Assembly: GCF_040954645.1 (NCBI RefSeq)
Contig: NC_092813.1
Location: 16,346,136-16,410,135 of the forward strand
Origin: Diabrotica undecimpunctata
Lineage: Eukaryota > Arthropoda > Insecta > Coleoptera > Chrysomelidae
Reading direction: 5' to 3'
Length of the DNA stretch: 64,000 bases
A program made the position numbers and the translations under genes. Positions 19,325 to 29,066 of this stretch are shown here, one piece after another. The notes beneath the pieces were generated by a model. It saw only the letters and a list, made by a program, of their open reading frames with translations, searched no databases and was not told where the DNA came from. Position 1 is the stretch's first letter; every line of letters starts with the position of its first letter.

Positions 19325-22287
19325 CTCAACCGTTTTCTCCAATTTTTCCTGTTTATCCAGTCCCCTTCCTGTAGGTTTCTTCTACTCATTGCTTCGTCCA
19401 CTTCATCTCTGAAAGATCTTTGGGGTCTGCCTCTCTTTCTTCTTCCTATCGGGCTCCACTCTGTTATTCTATTTATTCACCGATTTTGGTCTGCTCTTCT
19501 GACATGTCCGTAACAGGTTAACCTCTTCTGTTCGATGTAGTCTATTATGTCGGAGTTCATTCCAATTCTCCTCTTAATCCCCATGTTATTTATTCTATAT
19601 CTTCTTGTTACTCTGCAGCTTCTCCTTAGGAATTCCATCTCTGTTGCTCTTATTTTGTTTTTGGTTTTCTTATTTATTGTTCAATTTTCACACCCATAAG
19701 TGAGTATACTTCTTGTCATGGTATTATATATTTTTTTCTTTGTTTTCATGCCGATGTTCTTATCCCATAGTACCGGGTTCAATTTTCGTATGCAGTCTCT
19801 TGTTTGTCCTAGTCTATTTTTTATATCTTCCTCCGTTGTTCCTTTATTTGATATTATGAAGCCTAAATACTTATACTTGTCTGTTCCTTTGATTTGTTTA
19901 CCTTCGTCTATTTCCAGCTGTTTTATTACTGTATTCTCCGTTGTTAGGTATTCAGTTTTCTTTAGGTTTATTTCCGTCCCATTCTTTGTATATTCCTGCT
20001 CCAGTTTTCTCATCATAAAACTGAGGTCATCCTCGTCTTGTGCGATCACTATTTGGTCGTCGGCAAAACTTAGCGTATATAGATATTCGTTCCTTACTGG
20101 TATACCCATTCCTTCCCACTTTCTTTTCCATGGTTTCAGGGTTTTTTCCAGGAATATTTTGAACAGGGTGGGGGATGTGGAGCAACCCTGTAGTAGTCCC
20201 TTTGTCGTCTTAAATGGACTGCATATTCTATTGCCCGTTTTGATAGCTACTTCGTTATTCTTGTAGAGTGCTTTTACCGCGTTTATTAATCTTCGTGGAA
20301 CTTCGATGTCTTCCATTGCTTCCCATAGTTTGGTTCTAGGTATTGAGTCATATTCCTTCTTAAGATCAACAAAAGCCAGATGGACGAATCTATTTTTGGC
20401 CATTCTTTTTTCTATTAGTTGTTCGACCGTGTAAATGTGATCTAAGCATGCTTTCCCCGCTGTGAAACCTGCCTGGTCTTCTCCAATTTTATCTTGTATA
20501 TATATTTCTAATTTTTCCTTTATGGTCTTTCCATACAGTCTGCCTATAGACGATATAATGCTGATTCCCTGATATTTTTCGTAGTTTTTTCTATTTCCTT
20601 TCTTGTATATTGATGTCATACATGCTTGGGTCCATTCTGCCGGTAAGTCTTCTCCATTCAGTGCTCTCTAAAACATTTTATGTATTATACGGAATAACTT
20701 TTCCGATTCGTTTTTTATCAATTCATTTGGTATTCCGCCGGGACCTTCTGCTTTTTTGTTCTTTAGAGTTTTGATCGTTCTTTTTACCTCAGCTAGGCTT
20801 AATTCGATTTCGTCATGTGTATAGATTTCTATTCCGTCTATTTCTGATTCTTTAAATTCGGGGCGGTCTTCGGTTAGCAATTTTTTATAGTATTCTTGCC
20901 ATTCGTTTTCTTTGATTTGACCGATCTTGATTTTCTCTGTCTTATTTCTTTGGAGCGACTTTAAGATGCGCCATGACTCTGAATTTCTCATTCCTCCTAT
21001 GTGCTGTTCTATCTCTGTGCATGTTTTTTCCCATCTTTCATTTTTTTCATTTGCCACTTTTCTTTTCACTTCTTTATTTTTTTTCCTGTATAGTTCCAAG
21101 TCCTCATAGTTTTTTGTGTTCAGGTATTTTATATGGAGTTCTTTTTTCTCTTTTATGCATGTTAGTGTGTCTTCGGTTAATTTCGTAGTTTGGTGGGTGT
21201 ATTTTTGGTCCACTTCTCCAAGAGCTCCTAGGGCTGCTGTCTTCATGCAGGTTTTTATGTGTTCGTATGTTTGTTCTAATGATTCATACCGAAACTCTTT
21301 TAGCTTTTGGTCCAATCTTCGCTTATATAGGTCTTTTATTGAGTCTTCTTCTAATAAATTAATTTTAAATTTCTTTTCTTGTGTTGAGCACGTATTGACA
21401 GGTGTAGCCGGAGCCGTAACTTGGTCAGACTCTTCCTGGGTCGGTTTCTGTTGGGTCCATATGAAGGGGAATTCCATCCAAGCGATTACTAGTTTGTGAT
21501 CTGTGCCGCATTCTGCGCCTCGCTTTACTCTCACGTCTTCTATTTTTATCGAGCTTTCGTGGTTTACTATAACATAATCAATAATAGACTTCAATTTTAT
21601 TGTTTCTTGTGTTCAAGTGTATTTGTGTATGTCTTTATGTTTGTAGAAGCCGTTTGTGATCTTTAAGTGGTTTATTTCGCATAGCTCAATCAATCTCTCC
21701 CCGTTATCGTTCATTATATCTTCTCCAAATCTACCAACTGTTCTCTCTTTTTCTTTTTTTCCTGTTCTTCCATTTAGGTCACCAACGATAATTATTTCTT
21801 GGTTCTTCTTTCTCTTTTCGATTTCTTCTTGCAGTTGTTCTATAAATTGTTCTTTTTCTGCAATTGGGCTGTTTTCTGTTGGACCGTATACTGCTAGTAA
21901 GATAATTTGTCTTCCGTATACTTTTAAGTTAAGCTTGGCAATTCTTTCGTTTATTGGTTCCCAGTTTTCGATTGCGTGTTCCCATTTCTTTTTCAGTATA
22001 ATTGCAATTCCTGCTTTTGCCCTTTCTTTCTTATCAATTCCGCTCCAACAGTGAATGACTTCTCCCATTTTTTCGGTACCGTTTCCTTTCTTTTTCGTCT
22101 CAGTCATTATCATTATATCTAGTTTTATTCTTTCGAATTCCGCTATTACCTCTTTGTCCTTTGTTCGCCATCCTTGTACGTTCCATGTGCCGAGTGCGAG
22201 TTTTCTCTGGCTTTTCTTTCTTGTTGTTGTTGTTATTTGGTTGAGTTTTGAAGCTGGGCTTCTTTCACTTAAAGCAAAACTGCCCAT
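19325..22287 (-). pseudogene. LINE ORF: APE-type endonuclease and reverse transcriptase with four nonsense codons
   Basis: The start at 22287 (MGSFALSERSP) is the first ATG of the frame. The endonuclease has LALGTWNVQGWRTKD, MIMTETKKK (catalytic Glu), VYGPTENSPI, IIVGDLNGRTG (Asp/Asn), KSIIDYVIV and CGTDHKLV (Asp-His). After a coiled Lys/Glu linker the RT has GPGGIPNELIK, EDQAGFTAGKACLDHIYT, HLAFVDLKKEYDSIP (motif A), KGLLQGCSTSPTLFKIFL (motif B) and LSFADDQIVIA (motif C). The end reads FLRRSCRV, RLTCYGHVRR and RKRGRPQRSFRDEVDEAM. All stay in one frame, broken only by stops at 21613-21615 (TGA), 20668-20670 (TAG), 19681-19683 (TGA) and one TGA near 19478; three of the four stand where Trp is expected. 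Confidence 0.88.
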
Positions 22288-22830
22288 CCCCGTATCCGAT
22301 GGGGCTCCCTCCTTCAGAGGTGTGAGTTACCACCCGGGGATTAATCTTTGTTTTTTTCATTTTGCCCTTTGTTTTTCAGCTCTTGAGGTTTTTTCTATGT
22401 GCCAGGTTGCTAACGCCTGACGCCAGAACCCCCTTTTGGAGGACCTAGTATGCAGCCGCCCACTCTGGGTCAGACGCTGTTCGTAGCCGTCCACTCTGGA
22501 TCAGCCGCTACTATTGATTTTATACAATCCCTAAAATCCAGGGATGCCACTTCCGCCATCCGCGCCGTACCGAAGATCTTCTTCTCCGCCGTGCCTACCG
22601 TTGTGGTCTTCACCTGTATCCCTAGGCAGGGGTCCGTGTTATACCCCACAGAACTGGGTCCCAACCTAAACTTAGTCATCTATTCACTCCGGCCTACTGA
22701 AGTGATAGATGTCCACCCCCGCGGCTTGGACGCGCCAGGTTGGAGTTACCCACGTGAGCGATAGAGAAGATGAGTCTGTGCTCCGTGAGCCGAGTTAATG
22801 GGCATGTATGATTCCATACCCAAAGGCAAG
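22288..22830 (-). other. GC-rich 5' leader of the LINE
   Basis: Markedly GC-richer than its surroundings, with words such as CCCCGCGGCTTGG, and no ORF of recognised type on the element strand. Its position immediately 5' of the ORF suggests 5' UTR and promoter. AT-rich sequence returns at about 22835. Confidence 0.55.
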
Positions 22831-23186
22831 AAAGTTTTAATAAAACATTTATAATTTTCGATTGTGACGAGCAATTAATAATAAGTAAAAGGCCACTTGA
22901 AAAAATAACAGTTTTTATATTATTATCCTTTTAAGCAGTCTGTGTGACATGTCTATTATTTCCTTCTATAGAATTTCATTCTCATTTTTAAAACTAAGGA
23001 CAATATCTGGGTAGTAGGAAAAAAATTCGAGAAATTTTCTACTTGCTTCCAGAAACAACGATTTATTTAACGGAAGGGGCCAAACAAAAGAGCTTTTGAA
23101 AAATGAATAAATTATGTTGCTGGCACAGGGTCAGTTACCAACAAAAATGCAATGACTAACAATAATTGTGGTATAAAGGAAATTTA

Positions 23187-23620
23187 AGTCTAAAGTAAAT
23201 GTTCAAAATGTCCACAGCCAAAGTCTATGCAAGTTTGTAACCGATTTTCAAATGACCGAGTCGCAGTTCTTAACATTTGAAAGCAAATATTATTAAAAGC
23301 TTTTCTGATTATATTTTTATACCATCTGGCATTGTTGAAAGCGTCTGGTACACAAGGTTTTTTATACAGCCCCATATAAAAAAATCAATTTTTTACAATT
23401 CTGGTGATTGCCGTGGCCAAACAGTTGGTCCTCTATTGCCAATCCACCCGCCGAATAAGAGGAACGTGATGAACTGGAGCACCGCCGTGTAAATACCACA
23501 AACTTCGTCGAATATTAAGTGGAACATTTTGCAGTAGTAATGACAAATGATTATTCAGAAAATCCAGATATATAGTACCATTCACACGGCCGTCAAAAAA
23601 TATGGGCCAATGATTACTAG
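23187..23620 (-). pseudogene. DDE transposase relic (IS630/Tc1-mariner type)
   Basis: Successive minus-strand frames give IGPYFFDGRVNGTIYLDFL, VPLNIRRSLWYLHGGAPVHH, WIGNRGPTVWPRQSPEL, DFFIWGCIKNLVYQT and a C-terminal tail ending FGCGHFEHLL (23190). These are the familiar middle and end of insect DDE_3-type transposases. The expected Asp in the DGAP motif is Gly here (HGGAPVHH), the frame shifts at least twice, and the N-terminal DNA-binding domain is missing. It is a dead fragment; no terminal repeats were assigned. Confidence 0.78.
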
Positions 23621-23984
23621 TAGTTCCTACTACTTACTAGTAGTAGGAAAAAGTCATAACGACATATCGTGAAAACAAAAAATTTTACCTTGTAAAAGTT
23701 GTGGGAAATTCGATTTTTAGAAAAATGAACCCGGTTCCACCCGGTAATTTTCTATTTCTTTTATCTTTCTCATATCTGCATCTCATATGCCATTTTCAGT
23801 ACATAAAAGGCACTAGGAATTTTATTTGTTTTTTTAAATAAAATAAAGGTTAATATATTTAAAAAATATGCGAAAATCGTAATTTTTTTGTAGTTAACCC
23901 TATATACAATGATTTATGTTAAAATTATTTGAAAACCAAAACACATAGTTATAGTATGTAAACTAATTATTTAAATAATCCTTC

Positions 23985-24270
23985 TATACGTTTATTTCAT
24001 AGCAATGTCTAAACAAAAATTGCCATAACTCGTAAAATACCTTGTATAGTACTGTAAAACCCCATAATTTAAGAACAGGGAATTTAAATTTAAAGAGGAA
24101 GATGCGAAAATATTCAAGGTAACCTAATTAAAAAATTGTATCTTTGCTTTACCACGTAGTTATTAACTACGCTGTCGAATTCGGCATATTACCCAAGCCT
24201 ACATAAGTTTTTGGATATTCTGTACCATGATGGAATTATCATTATTATTAATAAAAAAGTTGACGATTTT
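23985..24270 (-). repeat. Dispersed repeat, copy 2
   Basis: Reverse-orientation partner of 18895-19235, matching at TAATTCCATCATGG (near 24220-24240), TTAATAACTACGTGGTAAAG (24143-24171) and CATTGCTATGAAATAA (23995-24012). The two copies bracket the LINE and the DDE relic. Confidence 0.65.
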
Positions 24271-25789
24271 GTAAAAGTTGTATAGTTTTTGTATTCACAT
24301 TATAAGATTCAGTCTATTTTACTTGTCGCAGATAAAGGCAGGAAATAAACGAGAACTTGAAAATTAAAATAAACATAGTTTTGAATACAAAATATTTTAA
24401 TAAAATTACTTATTTCCAAAGGCATATTTATGGCGTGGCAGGAGTGGCACAATGCCGCAGGCCCCTGCCTTGAAGGGTCCCCCAAACCTGAGCTCATATG
24501 TGAAATAATATTTTTAACAAAATTTACTAAAAGGTATAAATTCTGTATAAGTACTTAAAAGCAGTTACCTTTAGATAGAACCAATATACAAATTCAAATA
24601 AATAATAACGATTTAAAAGCATTCATACAAAAACGATCAATTTTAGAACCAATACTTTGGTTGCTTTATTACAGGTATTTAAATTTCTAAAAGGTTTATG
24701 ACGACAGCGGTAGCTGATGACGAACAAAGCAAATTCACGGATTTTTCATCAGTTTTTCCTTATATAACTTTCAAAACCTTCAAATATCTATATAAGACTG
24801 TAATATAAAATCAATGATTTGCTCACAGACTGGTCTATTAACACTTAGTTAATTGAAGTACATTTTTTATTGTGCTTGCAGTTTAACGACGTATGGTGTT
24901 AGGGGATGTCCTAGATTTTTATGCAAGTAAGTATGTATTAAACATTTTTCGTAATTTTACTGTGCTAAAGCAAAGTAAAGTTAATTGTGAAAGTTAAATA
25001 TCAACATGTGTAGTTCTAATAAATATCTTAAGTGGTATCGGGAAACAAAAGAGAAAAATAAAATCTGATGAAAAAAAAAAATAAAAGTTACCTAAAATTA
25101 GTCAGTACTTTAAGAATGAGAATGAGAATAAGTTTTTGATGAAAAAAACAAGTAAAAAGTGTTCTAAAATTAAAAAAATTTATTAAACTAAATGTAAACT
25201 AAACTAAACTAAAAAAAAAATACTTCCATTAAAATCATAAATGTGTTGCTTGTGTGACTCCATTTCAAATAGGTAAAAGAAATAAATTTGACTTACTCAC
25301 AATCAATTTAATTTTACCACCCAAAACGACTGGTTTCGCTTTCTAAAATTTGCAAAATATCTTCAGGTCAAACGGTACAAAGTAAATTAAATGCTGAAAT
25401 TATAAAAAGACCATATTAGGGTGCTGCCTTTTAAAGATATAGATCAAAAAAGTTATAGTAATTATGCCAATATTACATGTCTGTGTTTATTAATATGCAT
25501 AAATTTGATTTAGCACACAAAGTAAAAAACCCACAAATTGGTTTTGAATTAATTGTTGAATTGTAATAAATTAGAAATAACAAAATACTACTTACATTCC
25601 GGTACAAGTATTTTTAAATAAAGATTCGTGATACATAGTTCAAACTATTCTGTATTGCTGATAATGTGTGATCTTCGGTCAATGTTGTAACTTCTGACAA
25701 TTAACGAGGAAGTTTCTTGAGGGGAGAGATGTTAACAGATGATATAGGATTAAGGTATATGTGATTGTTTGTTAAATGAAATAGTGATG
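24271..25789. other. AT-rich stretch without recognised genes
   Basis: A short GC-richer patch at 24430-24500 (GCAGGCCCCTGCC palindrome-like run) stands out; the rest is AT-rich with homopolymer A runs and no ORF I can assign. Confidence 0.45.
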
Positions 25790-26596
25790 TTATATATTAT
25801 TTAAATTACTAAAGGTATTTATATTTATTGAGGAGATATATTTTAGAAACATATCAAATGGTTCATATGATTTCCTACAATTTTTGGTAAATAGATCAGC
25901 AATTTCTTGAATAGGAGCTAATTTATCTCGTTGTATTCTTTCTGCTCTCGTATCCAAATTATCAAAGCGAATATACTTCAAAATACTTATAAATCTATCC
26001 CGGCTTAGAGATGTTGTATAAATAGGACGCGTAAATGCATTATTTGTATTGGACCATAAATCATGCACCTTCTCATGAGACTCTCTGAACCTTCCACATA
26101 ATATATGTAAGTATACCAAAGAAAGCACGCCGTTCGACTAGATCAACGTCAATCCAATCCTTCATTTTTGTCTCGTTCTTACTATTATACGCAGCTATGA
26201 ACTCAATAGCTCTCTTATTGTTATACTCGAGAATCATTGACATTATGCTATCAGAAAAAGTAAATTGAAGGCATCCCTGCATGTCTCAATATTTTGACTT
26301 TTCGTAGTTAGACTTATGTTTTTCTGTAATAAATTACATACCAACGTCTTACCCTTTTTTGGAGCTAACTAACGCCATGTTCGTCCTTCGCACATAACAT
26401 CAGACGCGTTAGATCTTTTACTATTTGTACTTTCAGAAGTTGTCGCTAAAACTTCCTCGTTCTCGAGTTCAGTAATTGATAAATTACCTTCATATGCTTC
26501 TGGCTCACAACCGTCATTATCACTCGCTTCACTATGACTTTCATCCAGCTGAGCAAAGTCATGTTCTTGGCTATCTGATAGGAGTAAGGCATACAA
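25790..26596 (-). pseudogene. piggyBac-like transposase, N-terminal half
   Basis: Three pieces in order: an acidic N-terminus (26596-26369; LDESHSEASDNDGCEPE), a middle part (26282-26073; DSIMSMILEYNNKRA, DWIDVDLVERRAFFGIL), and the start of the transposase domain (26128-25790). The last piece reads HDLWSNTNNAFTRPIYTTSL, SRDRFISILKYIRFDN and DKLAPIQEIADLFTKNC, the signature before the first catalytic Asp of the DDE_Tnp_1_7 fold. After YEPFDMFLKYI the similarity stops, before any catalytic Asp. Frames shift between pieces. Confidence 0.83.
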
Positions 26597-26900
26597 CTCA
26601 GGTTTACTTAAAGGTTAATTCTTTTTCCACATTTTGATATAATACTGCACACTTTAAGATCGATTTTTGAATTAAATTTATAAACAAACGTGAAATACCG
26701 CTTTACACCAAAGTAAGACCTCTTGTCTCGGACGTTCTCATAGAATATGCCTATTAGACACTACATTTACTCCCAAGGTTAACTTCTATCTACTAATATC
26801 TCTACAAACATAATCATTTGGCCTTGAATACGTTCACTAGTAAACAGAGACGGCTGCGTTTTACGTGTACCTACAAACATATTGCAAATATTCTTCGAAA

Positions 26901-27117
26901 TCCGAAGACCGGGTCAGGACTGACCCGGCGTCATAGATGTTACGTAGAGGAAAAACTGTAGTTTGAATGTTCACGAATGATACACGAAAAAATAGATTGA
27001 AACAAATAAGGAGAACTTACGATCAATCGGATTTGTAAAAAAAATATTTCATGAAATGTTTAGAAATCGGTGAATTTAGGGTCACGCCTGACCCAGTCTT
27101 CGTATCTTAAAGGTTAA
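26901..27117 (-). promoter_or_regulatory. piggyBac-like subterminal inverted hairpins and TTAA end
   Basis: A perfect hairpin at 26909-26928 (CCGGGTCA, loop GGAC, TGACCCGG) and a second at 27079-27094 (GGGTCA, CGCC, TGACCC), each next to CGAAGAC, face each other in inverted orientation. The outer one lies 20 bases inside the TTAA. These look like transposase-binding repeats. Confidence 0.7.
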
Positions 27118-27457
27118 GTGATAATGGTAGTGGTATACCTACCATTTGGCTTTAAAGTTCCAAATTATACGGCACCCAAGCGATTTTGATTTTAGTAGCT
27201 TCCATTGACTGTAGCGAGTGTCACTGGTTCTCATATTAACCAAAAAAATAATATTGGAGCGCATATCAGGCCGGTTTATGTTTGGCCGGTAAATAGTGCG
27301 ACCAGTGGTACTCGCCGCCTACATACTTTTTCGTGTGAATTGAGTAAATACACGTGTTAGTTTATTCTTGGTTGGATTTGAGTTGTTTACAATAAAGGTA
27401 CGTAATAAATTAATAGATACTTAATTCACAAGCATTTGAAGTAGTTTTTATATATAT
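27118..27457. other. Short spacer between piggyBac end and Gypsy LTR
   Basis: Contains a partial inverted word pair (GGCCGGTTTATGTTTGGCCGG near 27270) but no ORF or known element. The last bases, ATAT (27454-27457), are the Gypsy target duplication. Confidence 0.45.
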
Positions 27458-27862
27458 TGAAATGAAATTTATTTATGTCTTTATTTAATTTATAATGTCT
27501 TTATTAAAAGGTTTTTATTTTAATTTATTAAAAAGCACAATAATTTATATCAATTTATTTAAAGAATAATACATAATTTATATAGCCGAGCGTAACAATT
27601 AAAATCGCGGGCGCGATCTTCAGATATTAACTGGCCCCTTCAATGAAAAATTCGTTATTATATATGAAAACACAACTGGCCTAGAATTCAGGAGAATCCC
27701 TCTGATTTATACTAGAAGGTCAATCCGGGTCATCGTTTCGACCTTTTCTTTCAGGTAAATTTCCTGCCAGCTGCTAGAATTTCTCGTACAATCTACAACA
27801 TATTAGTGAATAAAAAAACATGTTTACAGGTTTTTAAATATGACTCATATTTTTACGTAACA
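27458..27862 (-). repeat. Gypsy 3' LTR (405 bp)
   Basis: In element orientation starts TGTTACGTAAAA and ends ATTTCATTTCA. By eye it differs from the other LTR only at three transitions (near 27535, 27617 and 27671). Confidence 0.95.
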
Positions 27863-28070
27863 TTGCCCCCCTCTCAAAAGATGGTTCCTCCTGGAACCTT
27901 GTCGGGACTGCAACTGGAACGGTATGCTGGTATCGGCAACTGGACCCTCTTTTACAACTTCCAGTTGTATAAAAATGACAAGGGACGGTTTTCTCTCCGC
28001 ACCAGTAACTATGCGGATTGCAACAGAGTAACACCTGGACTTCGGTGTCTTTAAAGATCTCCTCCACCAT
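27834..28070 (-). pseudogene. Gypsy Pol extreme C-terminus with CCCH zinc finger
   Basis: In the same frame as the upstream Pol C-terminal region and separated from it by one TGA (28074-28076). It begins MVEEIFKDTEVQVLLC, which completes the macrodomain-like fold, and then has a CCCH finger at residues 31-49: Cys31-x7-Cys39-x5-Cys45-x3-His49 (CHFYTTGSCKRGSSCRYQH). It overlaps the polypurine tract and ends inside the LTR. CCCH fingers usually bind RNA; their presence at the end of a Gypsy Pol is unusual. Whether the TGA is read through or is simply a mutation is unknown. Confidence 0.75.
27863..27875 (-). promoter_or_regulatory. Gypsy polypurine tract
   Basis: GAGAGGGGGGCAA in element orientation, directly against the 3' LTR; the plus-strand primer site expected for an LTR element. 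Confidence 0.85.
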
Positions 28071-28073
28071 ATT

Positions 28074-29066
28074 TCAGATAACCCTCCAATCTAATTGGCG
28101 GCACTCCAACTTTGGCATGGCTAACTTTTGCACGTCGGACTCTAGTACGTGCTCTCTTAATTGAAGTAAGGTTTCCCATACATCTCGGTAGGTAGGTTGG
28201 TCACGGGCAGTGTCTTTTGTTACCAGGTAGAAAAGGTAACGTGATGCATCTTCGAGTTTCAAAGTTTTACCGGGAGCTGGCACTTGGCATTGAAGTTCTG
28301 CAACTCGACCAAACTTCCTTCGAAAAACGGATGCCAACCCTGGTGCGTCTTTGATACTGGCCGGGATGGTAAGGGCCAGCGAGTAGTCATCGGGAAACGC
28401 GAGTAGATCTTGCTTTTCTTCAGTGGTAACACCATGTCTTGCTTTACCGGTACCTCCATAGGCACCCATGAATTCCTCAAACGTGAGGTCAGACACATCT
28501 TGGACTTGGTTTACTTCCACTTCTTCATCTACGTCGTGGTCACCTTCGAAAGACGCCAGCCGGTTATGGTGTACTATCATCGGCTTCCCCCTCGGAATCT
28601 TGCTTATTCGGTAGATGACATCGTTGATCTTTTCCATAATTAAGTATGGGCCTTCCCAAAACTGCTGCAATTTGGGAGAACAACCTTTTCGTTTCTTGGG
28701 ATTATACAGCCATACTTTGTCGTTCTTCTTAAAGCAATTCTTTTCGGCTTGTGTATCGCACCGTTTCTTCATTCTGTCGCTAGCGATCTGAAGGTGGGAA
28801 CGGACAAACCCATGTACATCGTCCATTCTTCTTCGTAATTCGATCACATAATCTTCACCTGCTACATCTTCTCCAGGTCGACACCCAAACTCTAGATCAC
28901 AAGGTAGTCGCATTTCGCGTCCAAATAGGACTCTGGCTGGTGTCTGGCCTGTTGATTCGTTAACAGCAGATCTGTAGGACATTGTGAAGAACGGAAGGTA
29001 TTGGTCCCAGTCTCGCTGATGATCGGACACCATCTTTGTCAAATACTTGCCAACTGTCCTATTCAT
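28074..29066 (-). pseudogene. Gypsy integrase C-terminus plus TARG1-like macrodomain
   Basis: Residues 1-150 are the integrase end: MNRTVGKYLTKMV, YRSAVNESTGQTPARVLFGR, and the GPY/F motif WEGPYLIMEKINDVIYRI. From about residue 215 to the end a separate module reads DLLAFPDDYSLA, DAPGLASVFRRKFGRVAEL, SRYLFYLVTKDTARDQPTY and LAMPKLECRQLDWRVI. The order and spacing match the OARD1/TARG1 class of macrodomains, which hydrolyse ADP-ribose esters. The usual glycine-rich loops (GAGIA, GCGLD) are altered here (DAPGLA, ECRQLD), but the VTK lysine and the LDW aspartate are present. The frame starts after a 2-base loss at the integrase catalytic Glu. Confidence 0.82.

Larger units (their letters stand above)
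19270..22830 (-). mobile_element. Near-full-length LINE (endonuclease plus RT), clade uncertain
   Basis: On the minus strand: a GC-rich 5' leader (22288 to about 22830), one long ORF with endonuclease and reverse transcriptase, and a 3' end near 19270-19325. A related but distinct element lies at 44.36-46.26 kb. The C-terminal signature GRRKRGRPQRSFRDEVDEAM groups it with RTE-like LINEs often annotated in insects, but I cannot fix the clade. No clear target duplication was found. Confidence 0.8.
25790..27117 (-). mobile_element. piggyBac-like element, 5' half
   Basis: The 5' terminus is at 27114-27117 (TTAA, the piggyBac target), then subterminal hairpins, a spacer and the N-terminal half of a transposase that stops short at 25790. 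The catalytic half and the 3' end are not found, so the element is truncated. Confidence 0.78.

Noticed and set aside
19700..22420. Long plus-strand ORFs rich in Phe, Ser and Leu
   Set aside because: Antisense shadows of the Lys/Glu-rich LINE ORF on the minus strand.
22440..22764. GC-rich plus-strand ORF as a host coding exon
   Set aside because: It lies in the presumed 5' leader of the minus-strand LINE, has no recognisable domain, and the GC content is explained by the leader.
27806..28054. Plus-strand ORF starting in the Gypsy LTR, with a twin at 33766-33966
   Set aside because: Both begin at the same ATG because the LTRs are identical; the first overlaps the antisense of the Pol end and the second runs into the (TA)n tract. 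No independent coding signal.
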